Below, in pieces: positions 19,634 to 28,125 of a DNA stretch of 64,000 nt. The stretch's first letter is position 1. The number at the start of each line of letters is the position of its first letter. The stretch is from positions 310,001 through 374,000 of the forward strand of contig JAFKHH010000016.1 in assembly GCA_017306865.1 (NCBI GenBank), read 5' to 3'. The notes beneath the pieces were generated by a model that was not told the DNA's origin, searched no databases, and was given only the letters and a program-made list of their open reading frames with translations. Both the position numbers and the translations under genes were made by a program. Source of the stretch: Filimonas sp. (GTDB lineage Bacteria > Bacteroidota > Bacteroidia > Chitinophagales > Chitinophagaceae).

Positions 19634-20215
19634 TTATTTCACTACTTCTGTTAGTTTACCAAGCGTTTCTCTTGCTTCGTCTACTGTCAGAAATTTATAA
19701 ATTTCAGGCGCTTTACCATCCGGTGTTGCTTCTAACTGTGCAGGCACTTTATGGAAAGGACCATATACTTTTGATGCTGTGTTAGCAGATATTTTAGCTG
19801 ACTGACCCGGCGCTAACAGGAAATTACGGTTAGCAGCAGATACGTTTGCACCTTTGATCAGTTGGCTAAGGCTGTCAATTCTTTTTCTTACAACTTCCTC
19901 TGCAATAGAGCCGCTACCATCGCCTTCCGGTTGGTACGCACCGATCAGGGTATCTTTACGCAGGTTCAATACGAAATAACCTGGTCCTTCAATATCAGCA
20001 GTTGTTTTACCTGCAGGTGAAGTGATATTCAAAGTTGTTTTTCCGCTTCCGCTCAATTCTACTTCCTGCTCAGCATAGCTGCTGCCTTCCTTTACTGTAA
20101 CATCGTTGCCTTGTACAGCAATATCACCTTTGGAGATGATCAATACTTTTTTGGAAGGGCCGCCACAAGCTGCAAGCATAGCTAAAGGCAGAACGCCGAG
20201 AATAATTTTTTTCAT
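19634..20215 (-). CDS. Hypothetical lipoprotein
   Basis: The protein has 193 residues from the ATG at 20215. The frame runs on to 20275, but only the internal start gives the lipoprotein signal MKKIILGVLPLAMLAAC (lipobox LAAC). The mature part has a short beta-rich domain (about 25-95, GKTTLNITSPAGKTTADIEGPGYFVLNL) and a helical C-terminal half (DEARETLGKLTEVVK). I do not recognise a family with known function. It follows the superoxide dismutase gene on the same strand but is separated from it by a terminator at 20242-20272. Confidence 0.75.
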   Translation of the reverse strand: MKKIILGVLPLAMLAACGGPSKKVLIISKGDIAVQGNDVTVKEGSSYAEQEVELSGSGKTTLNITSPAGKTTADIEGPGYFVLNLRKDTLIGAYQPEGDGSGSIAEEVVRKRIDSLSQLIKGANVSAANRNFLLAPGQSAKISANTASKVYGPFHKVPAQLEATPDGKAPEIYKFLTVDEARETLGKLTEVVK

Positions 20216-20241
20216 ACTAATGTTGGATGATATGTTTAGGT

Positions 20242-20272
20242 AAAAAAGAAGTCCGGCTGTTAAGCCAGACTT
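20242..20272 (-). terminator. Rho-independent terminator of the superoxide dismutase gene
   Basis: The stem AAGTCTGGCT/AGCCGGACTT (one G-T pair) occupies 20249-20258 and 20263-20272, followed on the minus strand by CTTTTTT. It is 34 bases past the sod stop codon. Confidence 0.85.
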
Positions 20273-20305
20273 CAAAGTAAAATTTATTTAGCATTCATGC
20301 CAAGT

Positions 20306-20911
20306 TTATTTGGCTGCTGAAAAACGCTCGCTAACTTTTGTCCAGTTAACTACATTCCAGAATGCGCCCAGGTACTCAGGACGACGGTTCTGGTATTTCA
20401 GGTAGTACGCATGTTCCCATACGTCAACACCTAACAGTGGAGTGCCTTTTACTTCAGCCACATCCATTAGCGGGTTATCCTGGTTAGGCGTAGAACTTAT
20501 TTCCAGTTTACCATCTTTTACCAGCAACCATGCCCAGCCACTACCAAAACGTGTAGTGCCAGCAGCATTGAATTTTTCTTTGAAAGCATCGAATGAACCA
20601 AAAGTAGCATTGATCGCGTCAGCCAGCGCACCTGTAGGTGTACCGCCTGCATTTGGCGCCAGGCTCTCCCAGAAGAAAGAATGGTTCCAGTGACCGCCAC
20701 CATTGTTGCGAACTGCAGGAGAAATCTTTCCGGCAGCAGCTACCAGCTCTTCCAGGCTTTTGCCTTCGTGCTCTGTGCCTGCGATTGCTTTATTTAAATT
20801 GTCTACATATGCCTGGTGATGTTTACCATGGTGAATCTGCATGGTAAGCGTGTCGATATGCGGTTCCAAAGCCTCGTGAGCATAAGGAAGCGCAGGTAAA
20901 GTAAATGCCAT
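20306..20911 (-). CDS. sodA: Superoxide dismutase, Fe/Mn family
   Basis: The 201-residue cytoplasmic enzyme converts superoxide to hydrogen peroxide and oxygen. All four metal ligands are visible: His27 (MQIHHGKHH), His77 (HWNHSFFW), Asp163 and His167 (DVWEHAYY). Residues that usually separate metal types read Gly73 in NNGGGHWNH and Gln144 in TPNQDNPL, as in manganese enzymes, rather than the Gln/Ala pair of iron enzymes. A manganese or cambialistic enzyme is therefore inferred. It has its own promoter (20959-20991) and terminator, so it is monocistronic. Confidence 0.96.
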   Translation of the reverse strand: MAFTLPALPYAHEALEPHIDTLTMQIHHGKHHQAYVDNLNKAIAGTEHEGKSLEELVAAAGKISPAVRNNGGGHWNHSFFWESLAPNAGGTPTGALADAINATFGSFDAFKEKFNAAGTTRFGSGWAWLLVKDGKLEISSTPNQDNPLMDVAEVKGTPLLGVDVWEHAYYLKYQNRRPEYLGAFWNVVNWTKVSERFSAAK

Positions 20912-20958
20912 GATTATCTGTTTTTTATAAGTAAAGAACTAATTAGCTGTTTAGCTAA

Positions 20959-20991
20959 CAAATTTATTGCCACAAGGTTGATAATACCAAA
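20959..20991 (-). promoter_or_regulatory. Promoter of the superoxide dismutase gene
   Basis: On the minus strand TTTG (20988-20991), a 21-base spacer and TAAATTTG (20959-20966) match the -33/-7 consensus TTTG / TAnnTTTG of the Bacteroidetes primary sigma factor. Confidence 0.65.
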
Positions 20992-21554
20992 TACCCGGCA
21001 TCATTTGTTTCTGAATTCGAAAAAGAACATTGGTTATTTATTTCTTTGGTCGCCTTTCTTTAGCATTCATTTCCGGTTACTAACATTTGTTCAGCTTTCT
21101 TATTTCATTTATGCAACAAATTGCGGATTTCACATCGCAAAAATAAATATGTAGAAATAAATAGCACTTAAACTATTTTTTGGGCAGTACGCCACCTAAA
21201 AAATTACATTCCATTAATTAATAATTATTTTTTATTTTAATATCGGAAAATATTGTACTACTCAAAATCATTTTTTGCTATGGGAAGATTGAAATCCGGC
21301 AACCGGATTAGTCATGTGCTACGCTTGCCCCTGCTTACATCCAGCCAAAATCGGCAAATTTCCGGCAGAATAACGAACAAAAAAGACGAGCCTTTTTCTT
21401 TTGCAATAATCATTGTAAAACAAGGAACACAACCTGCGTGTGCCAACCGGCATCGCACTAATTCTTTCATTGCGTTATTGGACATGATCATACCAGGGCT
21501 TATCAACTACAGTCCTGCCATAAACCAAAACTTCAGACCACTAAAACTTTCATT
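20992..21554. other. AT-rich intergenic region upstream of SusC
   Basis: About 560 bases lie between the divergent sod promoter and the SusC start. The stretch 21160-21260 is very AT-rich. Short frames here lack codon character and show no known domain. No clear promoter box, hairpin or repeat was found for the SusC gene. Confidence 0.4.
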
Positions 21555-24500
21555 ATGAAAAAAAGTATTCTACTGTTTCTCTTTGGACTATTGGTGTGTT
21601 GTCTCACCACGTATGCCCAGACTACCATTAAAGGCAAAGTGGTTGACAACAACAAGGCTGGCCTGCCTGCCGTAAGCGTACAGGTAAAAGGTAGCAAGAC
21701 AAGTGTTGTTACCGGCAACGATGGTACTTATTCTATCAATGTACCAGCTACTGCCACTACGCTTGTTTTTTCTTCTGTTGGTTTTACGACACAGGAAGTT
21801 GCCATCGGAGGGCGTTCTGCTATTGATGTAACGCTCGAGTCCAGTTATCAATCGCTGGATGATGTAATGGTGGTAGCGTATGGTACTGCCAAGAAGGGCA
21901 CTTATACCGGTGCAGCTTCTGTAATAAAGCAGAGCGACATCAAAGATGTACCAACCACATCTTTCCAAAATGCGCTGGTAGGCAGAACAGCCGGTGTGCA
22001 GGTAACCACTTCGAGCGGTGAGGCCGGCGGCACTCCCAGCATACGCATCAGGGGCATTGGCTCTATGAATGCAAGCAATGAACCCTTATATGTAATAGAT
22101 GGTGTACCGGTTATTTCCGGCGACCAGGGCAGCCTGAGTGGCTCTTTCATTGGCTCTAACAATGTAATGAACACCATAAACCCGGCAGACATTGAAACCA
22201 TTACTATACTGAAAGATGCTGCGGCATCTTCGCTCTATGGTTCAAGAGCAGCGAATGGTGTGGTACTGATCACAACTAAAAAAGGCAAGAAGGGTAAACC
22301 AGCAGTGCATTTGTCTTCATCCATCGGCCTTACGCCTACATGGGCAACAGACAACTATGAATCTGCCGGCCCGCAGGAACAAACAAATATGCTGTACCGG
22401 ATCTTTTATGACTATAGAACATCTGCAGGGCAAACTGCAGCACAGGCAAACACTTATGCACTTTCCCAGCTAAATACTAAGTTTAATAAACATGGTTATA
22501 AGTTTGCTACAAACGGTACAACGCTTGGTGAAAATGTGATCATTACCGGTATGACTGACGGCCAGGTAAACAGGCAAGGACAATATTTTGATTGGGACAA
22601 TGCTTACTTTGGAACAGGCGTTTACCAGACTAACGACCTTTCTGTAAGTGGTGGCGACCAGAACACAACGTACTATACTTCTTTAAACTATACGAAAGAT
22701 CAAAACAGGATCAAGGTAAATAAGTTTGACCGTATATCAGGGCGTATGAATCTCACGCAAAAAGTAGGCAAGTACCTGGAGTTTGCAACCAATGTTGGTA
22801 TTGCAAGAAACAGCCAGGCTGGGTTTAACGACACAAGGAACACCGGCTCTAACTACTTCTTCCAGGTAAGGAACCTGCTATGGCCATTTTACTGGCCTAC
22901 AGATTATAAAACAGGCCAGCCATGGACAGCACGCTACGGTAGTTTAGCACAAAACAACTTGTACTACAACGATCAGTGGAACAATAGCTCTATCACAAAA
23001 AGGTTTTCGGTAAACGAAACAGTAACACTGAACATTCTTCCTGAGTTAAATGTAAAATCTGTGTTCTCTTATGACAACTCAGAGATAAAAGATCATTTGT
23101 ATTATAGCGCACTCCACTATAACGGCGCTGCAACAAATGGATCGCTTACAGAAACCAGCACCAGCATTACTAAACTGGTTTCTTCCAACACAGCTAATTA
23201 TGCAAAACAGTTCGGCGCACATAGTGTTACATTACTTGGAGGTTTTGAAGTAGAACAGAACAAAACAAGTTTCCAAAGTGCTACAGGCACTAACCTGCCT
23301 TCCAGCTCACTATCTACTTTATCGCCTGCAGGCGCATTTACTGCCAGCGGATATGATTATGGTAATGCCATTGTTTCAGTATTGTCGCGCGCAGAATATA
23401 ACTACAGGCAAAAATATTTTGTTTCTGGTTCTTATCGCCGCGATGGCTCTTCCAAATTAGCACCGCAGACACGCTGGGGTAACTTCTGGTCTGTTGCAGG
23501 ATCATGGAGGATCAATAGCGAAGAGTTTATGCAAGACCTTACTTACATCAGTAATTTAAGACTAAGGGCATCTTACGGTATCAACGGTACGCTTCCCAGC
23601 CAGAACTATGGATGGAGATCATTAACCAACTATACATTGAAATATAACGGTAATGCAGGTGGCTACCTTTCCACCAACGCCAATCCTAACCTGACATGGG
23701 AAACCAACTATACAACGAACATTGGCTTGGACTTTGGTCTCTTTAAACAGCGTTTGACGGGTAGCATTGAATACTTCAACCGCGATTCTAAAAACCTGTT
23801 GCAGGATGTGCCTATTTCTGCAACCACTGGTTTTTCCAGTGCATTGTCTAACGTAGGTGAAATGAACAACCGCGGCATTGAAGTAGAACTTGGCGGTGAC
23901 ATCATCAATAATCCTAAAAATGGTTTGAGATGGAGTGCATCTGTAAACGCATCATTTATCAAATCAAAAGTTACCAAATTATATGGCGGCAGGGATATTG
24001 TGTGGTATGATCCAACCGGAGGTGATGCAAGGGCACAATATGTATATAGGGAAGGGTCATCTACATTAAGCTTCTATGGCTATGAGTGGGCTGGTGTAGA
24101 CCCTAAAAATGGCAATAACGTTTGGTACGTAAATGATCCTAATGACGCTAAGGCCGGAGACTTCCTGTACAATGGCAGGGGCGCTACTAATACATTTACA
24201 AAAGCTAATTACAAGATCATTGGCAATGCGGTTCCGGATGTGTATGGTGGTTTAAATACAGATGTTTCTTATAAAGGTTTTACACTTGCCTTTAACTTCA
24301 TTTACAAATTTGGAGGCCAGTTATATGATGGTGCAGCCAAAGACGTTTCCGACGATGGCTACTATTGGGAAAGGATCAGGGCGCAATATGTATGGGATAA
24401 TATGTGGACACCTGATCACACAAATGCATCTGTACCATTACTCAGGGGCACTGACCTTACTGACCCCATGCAATATAGCTCACGCCAAATGCACAGCGCA

Positions 24501-24722
24501 AGTTTCTTAAGACTTAAGAACATTAACCTTGCTTATAACATTCCTAAAAAAATAATCAGCAAAGTGGGCATATCTGGCGCCAGGGTATATTTCAACGGTA
24601 TGAACTTATTAACGTTCTCCAAGTACAAGATTGCCGATCCGGAAGTGAACCAATATGGAACACGTGGATGGGAAACACCTATCGGCAAAATTTACACATT
24701 TGGTCTAGACATTAATTTCTAA
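21555..24722 (+). CDS. SusC/RagA family TonB-linked outer-membrane receptor
   Basis: The 1055-residue protein has a signal peptide ending near YAQ22, then a carboxypeptidase-regulatory-like domain (about 23-95, IKGKVVDNNKAGLPAV). It has a TonB-box-like DDVMVVAYG near 97, a plug with ILKDAAASSLYGSRAANG near 217-234, and a full beta barrel ending in YTFGLDINF. It pairs with the SusD gene 20 bases downstream to import an unknown nutrient. It differs clearly in sequence from the receptor at 6587-9853, so the two pairs are not a recent duplication. Confidence 0.95.
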   Translation: MKKSILLFLFGLLVCCLTTYAQTTIKGKVVDNNKAGLPAVSVQVKGSKTSVVTGNDGTYSINVPATATTLVFSSVGFTTQEVAIGGRSAIDVTLESSYQSLDDVMVVAYGTAKKGTYTGAASVIKQSDIKDVPTTSFQNALVGRTAGVQVTTSSGEAGGTPSIRIRGIGSMNASNEPLYVIDGVPVISGDQGSLSGSFIGSNNVMNTINPADIETITILKDAAASSLYGSRAANGVVLITTKKGKKGKPAVHLSSSIGLTPTWATDNYESAGPQEQTNMLYRIFYDYRTSAGQTAAQANTYALSQLNTKFNKHGYKFATNGTTLGENVIITGMTDGQVNRQGQYFDWDNAYFGTGVYQTNDLSVSGGDQNTTYYTSLNYTKDQNRIKVNKFDRISGRMNLTQKVGKYLEFATNVGIARNSQAGFNDTRNTGSNYFFQVRNLLWPFYWPTDYKTGQPWTARYGSLAQNNLYYNDQWNNSSITKRFSVNETVTLNILPELNVKSVFSYDNSEIKDHLYYSALHYNGAATNGSLTETSTSITKLVSSNTANYAKQFGAHSVTLLGGFEVEQNKTSFQSATGTNLPSSSLSTLSPAGAFTASGYDYGNAIVSVLSRAEYNYRQKYFVSGSYRRDGSSKLAPQTRWGNFWSVAGSWRINSEEFMQDLTYISNLRLRASYGINGTLPSQNYGWRSLTNYTLKYNGNAGGYLSTNANPNLTWETNYTTNIGLDFGLFKQRLTGSIEYFNRDSKNLLQDVPISATTGFSSALSNVGEMNNRGIEVELGGDIINNPKNGLRWSASVNASFIKSKVTKLYGGRDIVWYDPTGGDARAQYVYREGSSTLSFYGYEWAGVDPKNGNNVWYVNDPNDAKAGDFLYNGRGATNTFTKANYKIIGNAVPDVYGGLNTDVSYKGFTLAFNFIYKFGGQLYDGAAKDVSDDGYYWERIRAQYVWDNMWTPDHTNASVPLLRGTDLTDPMQYSSRQMHSASFLRLKNINLAYNIPKKIISKVGISGARVYFNGMNLLTFSKYKIADPEVNQYGTRGWETPIGKIYTFGLDINF

Positions 24723-24742
24723 TTGATTAAACGTATTGTAAG

Positions 24743-26206
24743 ATGAATAAAATAAAAATATTCCTGTTATGCCTTCTTGCAGCAAGCTTGTTCTCCTGTA
24801 AAAAATTTCTGGATGAACAGCCTACCAACCAGGTAGATGCAGGCATTTCTATCCAGACACCGGCCGATGCACAGATCATGATCAATGGCATTGAGCGCGC
24901 TATGACCAGCTCTGATTATTATGGAAGAAACTTTGTGCTCTACGGAGATACAAAAGGTGGCGACATGACCATTCCTTCGCAGGGTAGAGGACTGGATGCT
25001 TTATACACTTTTGCCCATTCTCCATCCAGCAATAGCTATTCTGGCTTTTGGTCACAGATCTATTTCACATTACTGCAGGTAAACAATTTGCTGCAGAATA
25101 TAGACAAGCTGGAAGCAGCAGGCGCAACAGGTTTTAGCAGCTACAAAGCACAAGCGCTAACGCTAAGGGCGATGATGTATTTTGACCTTGTACGTTTATA
25201 TGGCAAGTGCTACGACGATGATAAGAACTCATATGGTGTACCTAATGTAACAAAACCATTGAGCGCTACTGCACAGCCCCTCAGGAATACAGTGAATGAA
25301 AACTATACACAGATCTTAGCCGACCTGCAAGCTGCTGCGCCATTATTGTCTAAAACAAAATCTAATGGATTTATAAACTACTATGGCAACATCGCTATGC
25401 AGGCGCGTGTGTACTTGTATATGAAGGATTATACAAACGCACTGAAATATTCTGAAGAGATCATTAACAGTAACGTATATACTTTATATACCAATGCAAC
25501 GTGGGTAGACTCATGGAAAGCTCAGTTTGGTTCAGAATCTATTTTTGAATTGGGTATTTATCCATTGGAAGGCGATTTAGGTGCAGCCTCTTTGGGTGCT
25601 TACCAAAGAGCGAAAGGTGTAGGCGGAAGCACGATTTTAGGTTGGTTTATAGCCAGCGATTATTTCTTAAACAGGCTGAAGCAGGATGCAACAGACATCA
25701 GGTGGGGTGTAATGAATGATGATGAGCTTTCTACATCTGGCACACCACGCAAAGGATGTGTATATAAATACAGTGGCAATACTGCACTGGCAGGTGATGG
25801 TAAGACGACTAACACTGCTGTAAATATAAAAGTGATCAGGCTATCTGAGATCTACCTGATAGCGGCAGAAGCGGCATTGGCAAGTGATATGACGAAAGCT
25901 GCCAATTATTTGAATGCTATCCGTAAGCGTGCGCCGAACTTAGCAGCGGCAACATCCACAACAGTAACTGCGGACATGATCCTGGATGAAAGAAGTAAAG
26001 AGTTGTATGGAGAAGGTCAACGCTTCTTTGACATGCTCCGTTTGAACAAAACGATAGTATTCAACGATGAGGTGATCGGTTTAACCGTAGCAACACGTGC
26101 AAAACAAATTGACAGAACTTTCTATAAAACGATCTTGCCGATCTCGCAGGCAGAGATCAATGCAAACCCGGGTTTGAAAGCACAGCAAAACCCACAATAC
26201 CAATAA
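24743..26206 (+). CDS. SusD/RagB-like nutrient-binding outer-membrane lipoprotein
   Basis: The 487-residue lipoprotein has lipobox LFSC (Cys19), followed by the family-typical KKFLDEQPTNQ. Helical repeats cover the middle, with the SusD signature ALTLRAMMYFDLVRLYGKCY near residues 138-157. The C-terminal RagB region includes VIRLSEIYLIAAEAAL near 361-376 and DERSKELYGEGQRFFDMLRL near 416-435. It works with the upstream SusC. The pair ends at a terminator, and no degradative enzyme is encoded beside it. Confidence 0.94.
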   Translation: MNKIKIFLLCLLAASLFSCKKFLDEQPTNQVDAGISIQTPADAQIMINGIERAMTSSDYYGRNFVLYGDTKGGDMTIPSQGRGLDALYTFAHSPSSNSYSGFWSQIYFTLLQVNNLLQNIDKLEAAGATGFSSYKAQALTLRAMMYFDLVRLYGKCYDDDKNSYGVPNVTKPLSATAQPLRNTVNENYTQILADLQAAAPLLSKTKSNGFINYYGNIAMQARVYLYMKDYTNALKYSEEIINSNVYTLYTNATWVDSWKAQFGSESIFELGIYPLEGDLGAASLGAYQRAKGVGGSTILGWFIASDYFLNRLKQDATDIRWGVMNDDELSTSGTPRKGCVYKYSGNTALAGDGKTTNTAVNIKVIRLSEIYLIAAEAALASDMTKAANYLNAIRKRAPNLAAATSTTVTADMILDERSKELYGEGQRFFDMLRLNKTIVFNDEVIGLTVATRAKQIDRTFYKTILPISQAEINANPGLKAQQNPQYQ

Positions 26207-26209
26207 ATA

Positions 26210-26235
26210 AAAAGCGCATCTAATGATGCGCTTTT
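26210..26235. terminator. Bidirectional terminator after SusD
   Basis: The 11-bp stem AAAAGCGCATC/GATGCGCTTTT has a TAAT loop and a T run on both strands. It begins four bases past the SusD stop. Confidence 0.88.
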
Positions 26236-26238
26236 TTA

Positions 26239-26311
26239 AGTACTAAATACGAGGTACTAAGTACGAAGTAGTCTCTGCGTAGAGTTGTACTTCGTACTTA
26301 GTACCTCGTAC
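26239..26311. repeat. Perfect 20-bp inverted repeat of heptad words (AGTACGA family)
   Basis: The arm GAGGTACTAAGTACGAAGTA (26251-26270) is perfectly repeated in reverse at 26288-26307. The left side is phased by sevens (TACTAAA, TACGAGG, TACTAAG, TACGAAG). It lies between convergent genes, after a regular terminator. The same words occur at 40147-40180. Confidence 0.85.
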
Positions 26312-26317
26312 TTTTTA

Positions 26318-26755
26318 TCATCTTCTCATTCTAAAAAACTCTTTCATCAGTATCGCACATTCTTCTTCCATTACACCATGTACCAATTCTGTTTTGGGAT
26401 GGAAGGGCCAGTTCTCTTTTGTTAATCGCTTATAGCCATTTTTTTCATCAGATGCGCCATACACTATACGTGCCAGTTTACTCCAGTATAGTGCGCCGCA
26501 GCACATAAGACAAGGCTCCACCGTTACATACAGTGTTGCATCCGGCAGATACTTTGCACCCAAATAATTAAATGCAGAAGTAAGCGCGATCATCTCTGCA
26601 TGTGCCGTAGCATCATTCAACCGCTCTACCTGGTTATAACCACGTGCTATAATCTTATCATTGATCACTACAACAGCGCCAATAGGTATTTCATCTTCCT
26701 CAAAAGCCCGCTGCGCTTCTTTCAGCGCATGTTGCATGAAGTATTCATCTGTCAT
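26318..26755 (-). CDS. tadA: Nucleoside deaminase, tRNA adenosine(34) deaminase type
   Basis: The 145-residue zinc-dependent deaminase carries the two signature motifs: His52-Ala-Glu54 (TAHAEM, proton shuttle Glu) and PCxxC as Pro81-Cys82...Cys85 (EPCLMCCGA). The N-terminal helix and the C-terminal EECAILMKEFFRMRR agree with TadA, which changes A34 to inosine in tRNA-Arg(ACG). Related guanine or cytosine deaminases share the fold, but this is the usual TadA length and pattern. It lies divergent from the methionine sulfoxide reductase gene, with a repeat between them. Confidence 0.85.
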   Translation of the reverse strand: MTDEYFMQHALKEAQRAFEEDEIPIGAVVVINDKIIARGYNQVERLNDATAHAEMIALTSAFNYLGAKYLPDATLYVTVEPCLMCCGALYWSKLARIVYGASDEKNGYKRLTKENWPFHPKTELVHGVMEEECAILMKEFFRMRR

Positions 26756-26767
26756 GCAGCGAAGATA

Positions 26768-26850
26768 AATTGTTAAATGGTTACATGGCTTAATTGATAA
26801 ATTGTAATTTTACCTACATAACAATTTATCTATATAACCATTTAGCAATT
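26768..26850. repeat. Imperfect inverted repeat between divergent tadA and msrC-type genes
   Basis: The left arm AATTGTTAAATGGTTACAT (26768-26786) and GATAAATTGT (26796-26805) mirror the right arm ACAATTTATC (26821-26830) and the block to 26850 with two mismatches. It occupies almost the whole promoter gap of both genes. Confidence 0.75.
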
Positions 26851-26856
26851 AGACGT

Positions 26857-27330
26857 ATGGCTGAAGACTTATCCATTATAAAAGGCACAAAAGAAGAGCA
26901 ATACATTTCACTGATACCACAGATCAAAGGCTTGCTCGAAGGAGAGGAAGACCTGGTAGCAAACCTGGCAAACGTAGCTGCTGCATTGAGAGAACAGTTT
27001 GGCTGGTTTTGGGTTGGCTTTTATTTAGTGAAAAAAGATGAACTTGTTTTAGGTCCATTCCAGGGGCCGGTCGCTTGCACACGCATCAAAAAAGGCAGAG
27101 GCGTTTGCGGCGCTAGCTGGGCGGAAGAAAAAACGTTGATCGTTCCCGATGTCGAAAAATTTCCGGGACACATTGCCTGCAGCAGTCTTTCCAAATCTGA
27201 AATAGTGGTTCCTATTATAAAAGATAATAATGTTGTTGCCGTACTGGATGTAGATAGTGAATTGTTGAACCAGTTCGACACGACTGATCAGCAATATCTT
27301 GAACAAATTGTATCTTTTCTTAATTTCTGA
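26857..27330 (+). CDS. msrC: Free methionine-(R)-sulfoxide reductase, GAF domain
   Basis: The protein has 157 residues from the ATG at 26857; the open frame to 26794 crosses a repeat and is not preferred. It is a single GAF domain with the three reactive cysteines of the fRMsr family: Cys74 (PVACTRIKKG), Cys84 (RGVCGASW) and Cys108 (HIACSSLSKSEIVVPI). The enzyme reduces free L-methionine-R-sulfoxide, using thioredoxin. Conserved acidic residues of the GAF pocket (LDVDSELL) are present. It is monocistronic, with a terminator at 27355-27379. Confidence 0.93.
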   Translation: MAEDLSIIKGTKEEQYISLIPQIKGLLEGEEDLVANLANVAAALREQFGWFWVGFYLVKKDELVLGPFQGPVACTRIKKGRGVCGASWAEEKTLIVPDVEKFPGHIACSSLSKSEIVVPIIKDNNVVAVLDVDSELLNQFDTTDQQYLEQIVSFLNF

Positions 27331-27354
27331 TCAGAAAAAAATAAATTGAATCAG

Positions 27355-27384
27355 CGGCACTCTTGTACGAAGAGTGCCGTTTTG
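27355..27384 (+). terminator. Rho-independent terminator of msrC
   Basis: The 10-bp stem CGGCACTCTT/AAGAGTGCCG (27355-27379) is followed by TTTTGTTTT. Confidence 0.88.
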
Positions 27385-27551
27385 TTTTGGCAGATGTTAA
27401 ACATTTCCGCTTAACAAAAAATTGTGGCCGTTCCGGCAAACATTTCCGTAAGTTTAGTTGTCTATATAAATAGAAGCCATGCTTCTCTCTCCCCAAAATC
27501 CTGGAAAAATCAGCTTGCCACGATGGCATTTTTCACGCTAAATGATTTTTT

Positions 27552-27995
27552 ATGAACACCATGCTAACACCAAATCAACCAAGTTACAAGGACAAGTTAC
27601 TCGCATTGTCACAAGCACTTTTTTATGTCTACAATGAAGAGGGTAACAAAGTATCTGCGGGTATTGTACACCAGTTTCAAATTACAGAAGAAGGAGACAT
27701 TTGTTTTTACCTGGACAGGTTACCACTGATGAATGCAAACTGGAATACTTATGCAGCAGAACTTTACTGCTATAAAAAAGGAACGCCATACAATATTCAG
27801 CTATCTGGCATTGCCACCGTTTCTTATAAAGAAGCGCCTTTTATTTGCTTCCGTATAGATGCAGTTGCAGACACATCAGGCAATGAAGCAGACCAACATT
27901 CTTACTGGCAAAAAATATTATCCTTTAAGCATTGGTTGAGTTATAACTTTTCGCAAAGTCACTGGTTCAAATTAGACAAACTTTTTTACCATTAG
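27552..27995 (+). CDS. Hypothetical protein, possible FMN-binding split-barrel relative
   Basis: The 147-residue cytoplasmic protein has no signal or membrane segment. It begins with a helix (KDKLLALSQALFYVYNEEG), then several predicted strands (GDICFYLDRLPL, AAELYCYKKGTPYNIQLSGIATVSY, PFICFRIDAVAD), then an aromatic C-terminal tail (FKHWLSYNFSQSHWFKLDKLFYH). The pattern of strand pairs and the QLSGIATV segment recall pyridoxamine-phosphate-oxidase-like proteins, but no diagnostic motif is present and I do not assign a function. It stands alone between terminators. Confidence 0.7.
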   Translation: MNTMLTPNQPSYKDKLLALSQALFYVYNEEGNKVSAGIVHQFQITEEGDICFYLDRLPLMNANWNTYAAELYCYKKGTPYNIQLSGIATVSYKEAPFICFRIDAVADTSGNEADQHSYWQKILSFKHWLSYNFSQSHWFKLDKLFYH

Positions 27996-28002
27996 TAAAC
28001 AC

Positions 28003-28034
28003 AAAAAATGCCTCCGGTTCGGAGGCATTTTTAT
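28003..28034. terminator. Bidirectional terminator
   Basis: The stem AAAAATGCCTCC/GGAGGCATTTTT has a five-base loop and T runs on both strands, placed right after the 27552-27995 gene. Confidence 0.88.
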
Positions 28035-28049
28035 TTATTACTAGCTAAT

Positions 28050-28112
28050 AGATATTCCATATCTATAAAAAGCAAGATGACATGGGTCTTTTAAGTGAGA
28101 TATGGAATATCT
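28050..28112. repeat. Perfect 15-bp inverted repeat, shared with 12869-12924
   Basis: AGATATTCCATATCT (28050-28064) is exactly reversed at 28098-28112, with 33 bases between. The identical first arm occurs at 12869-12883, and the start of the second arm (GAGATATGGAA) at 12914-12924, with nearly the same spacing. Confidence 0.8.
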
Positions 28113-28125
28113 CCCTATCCCGTTC

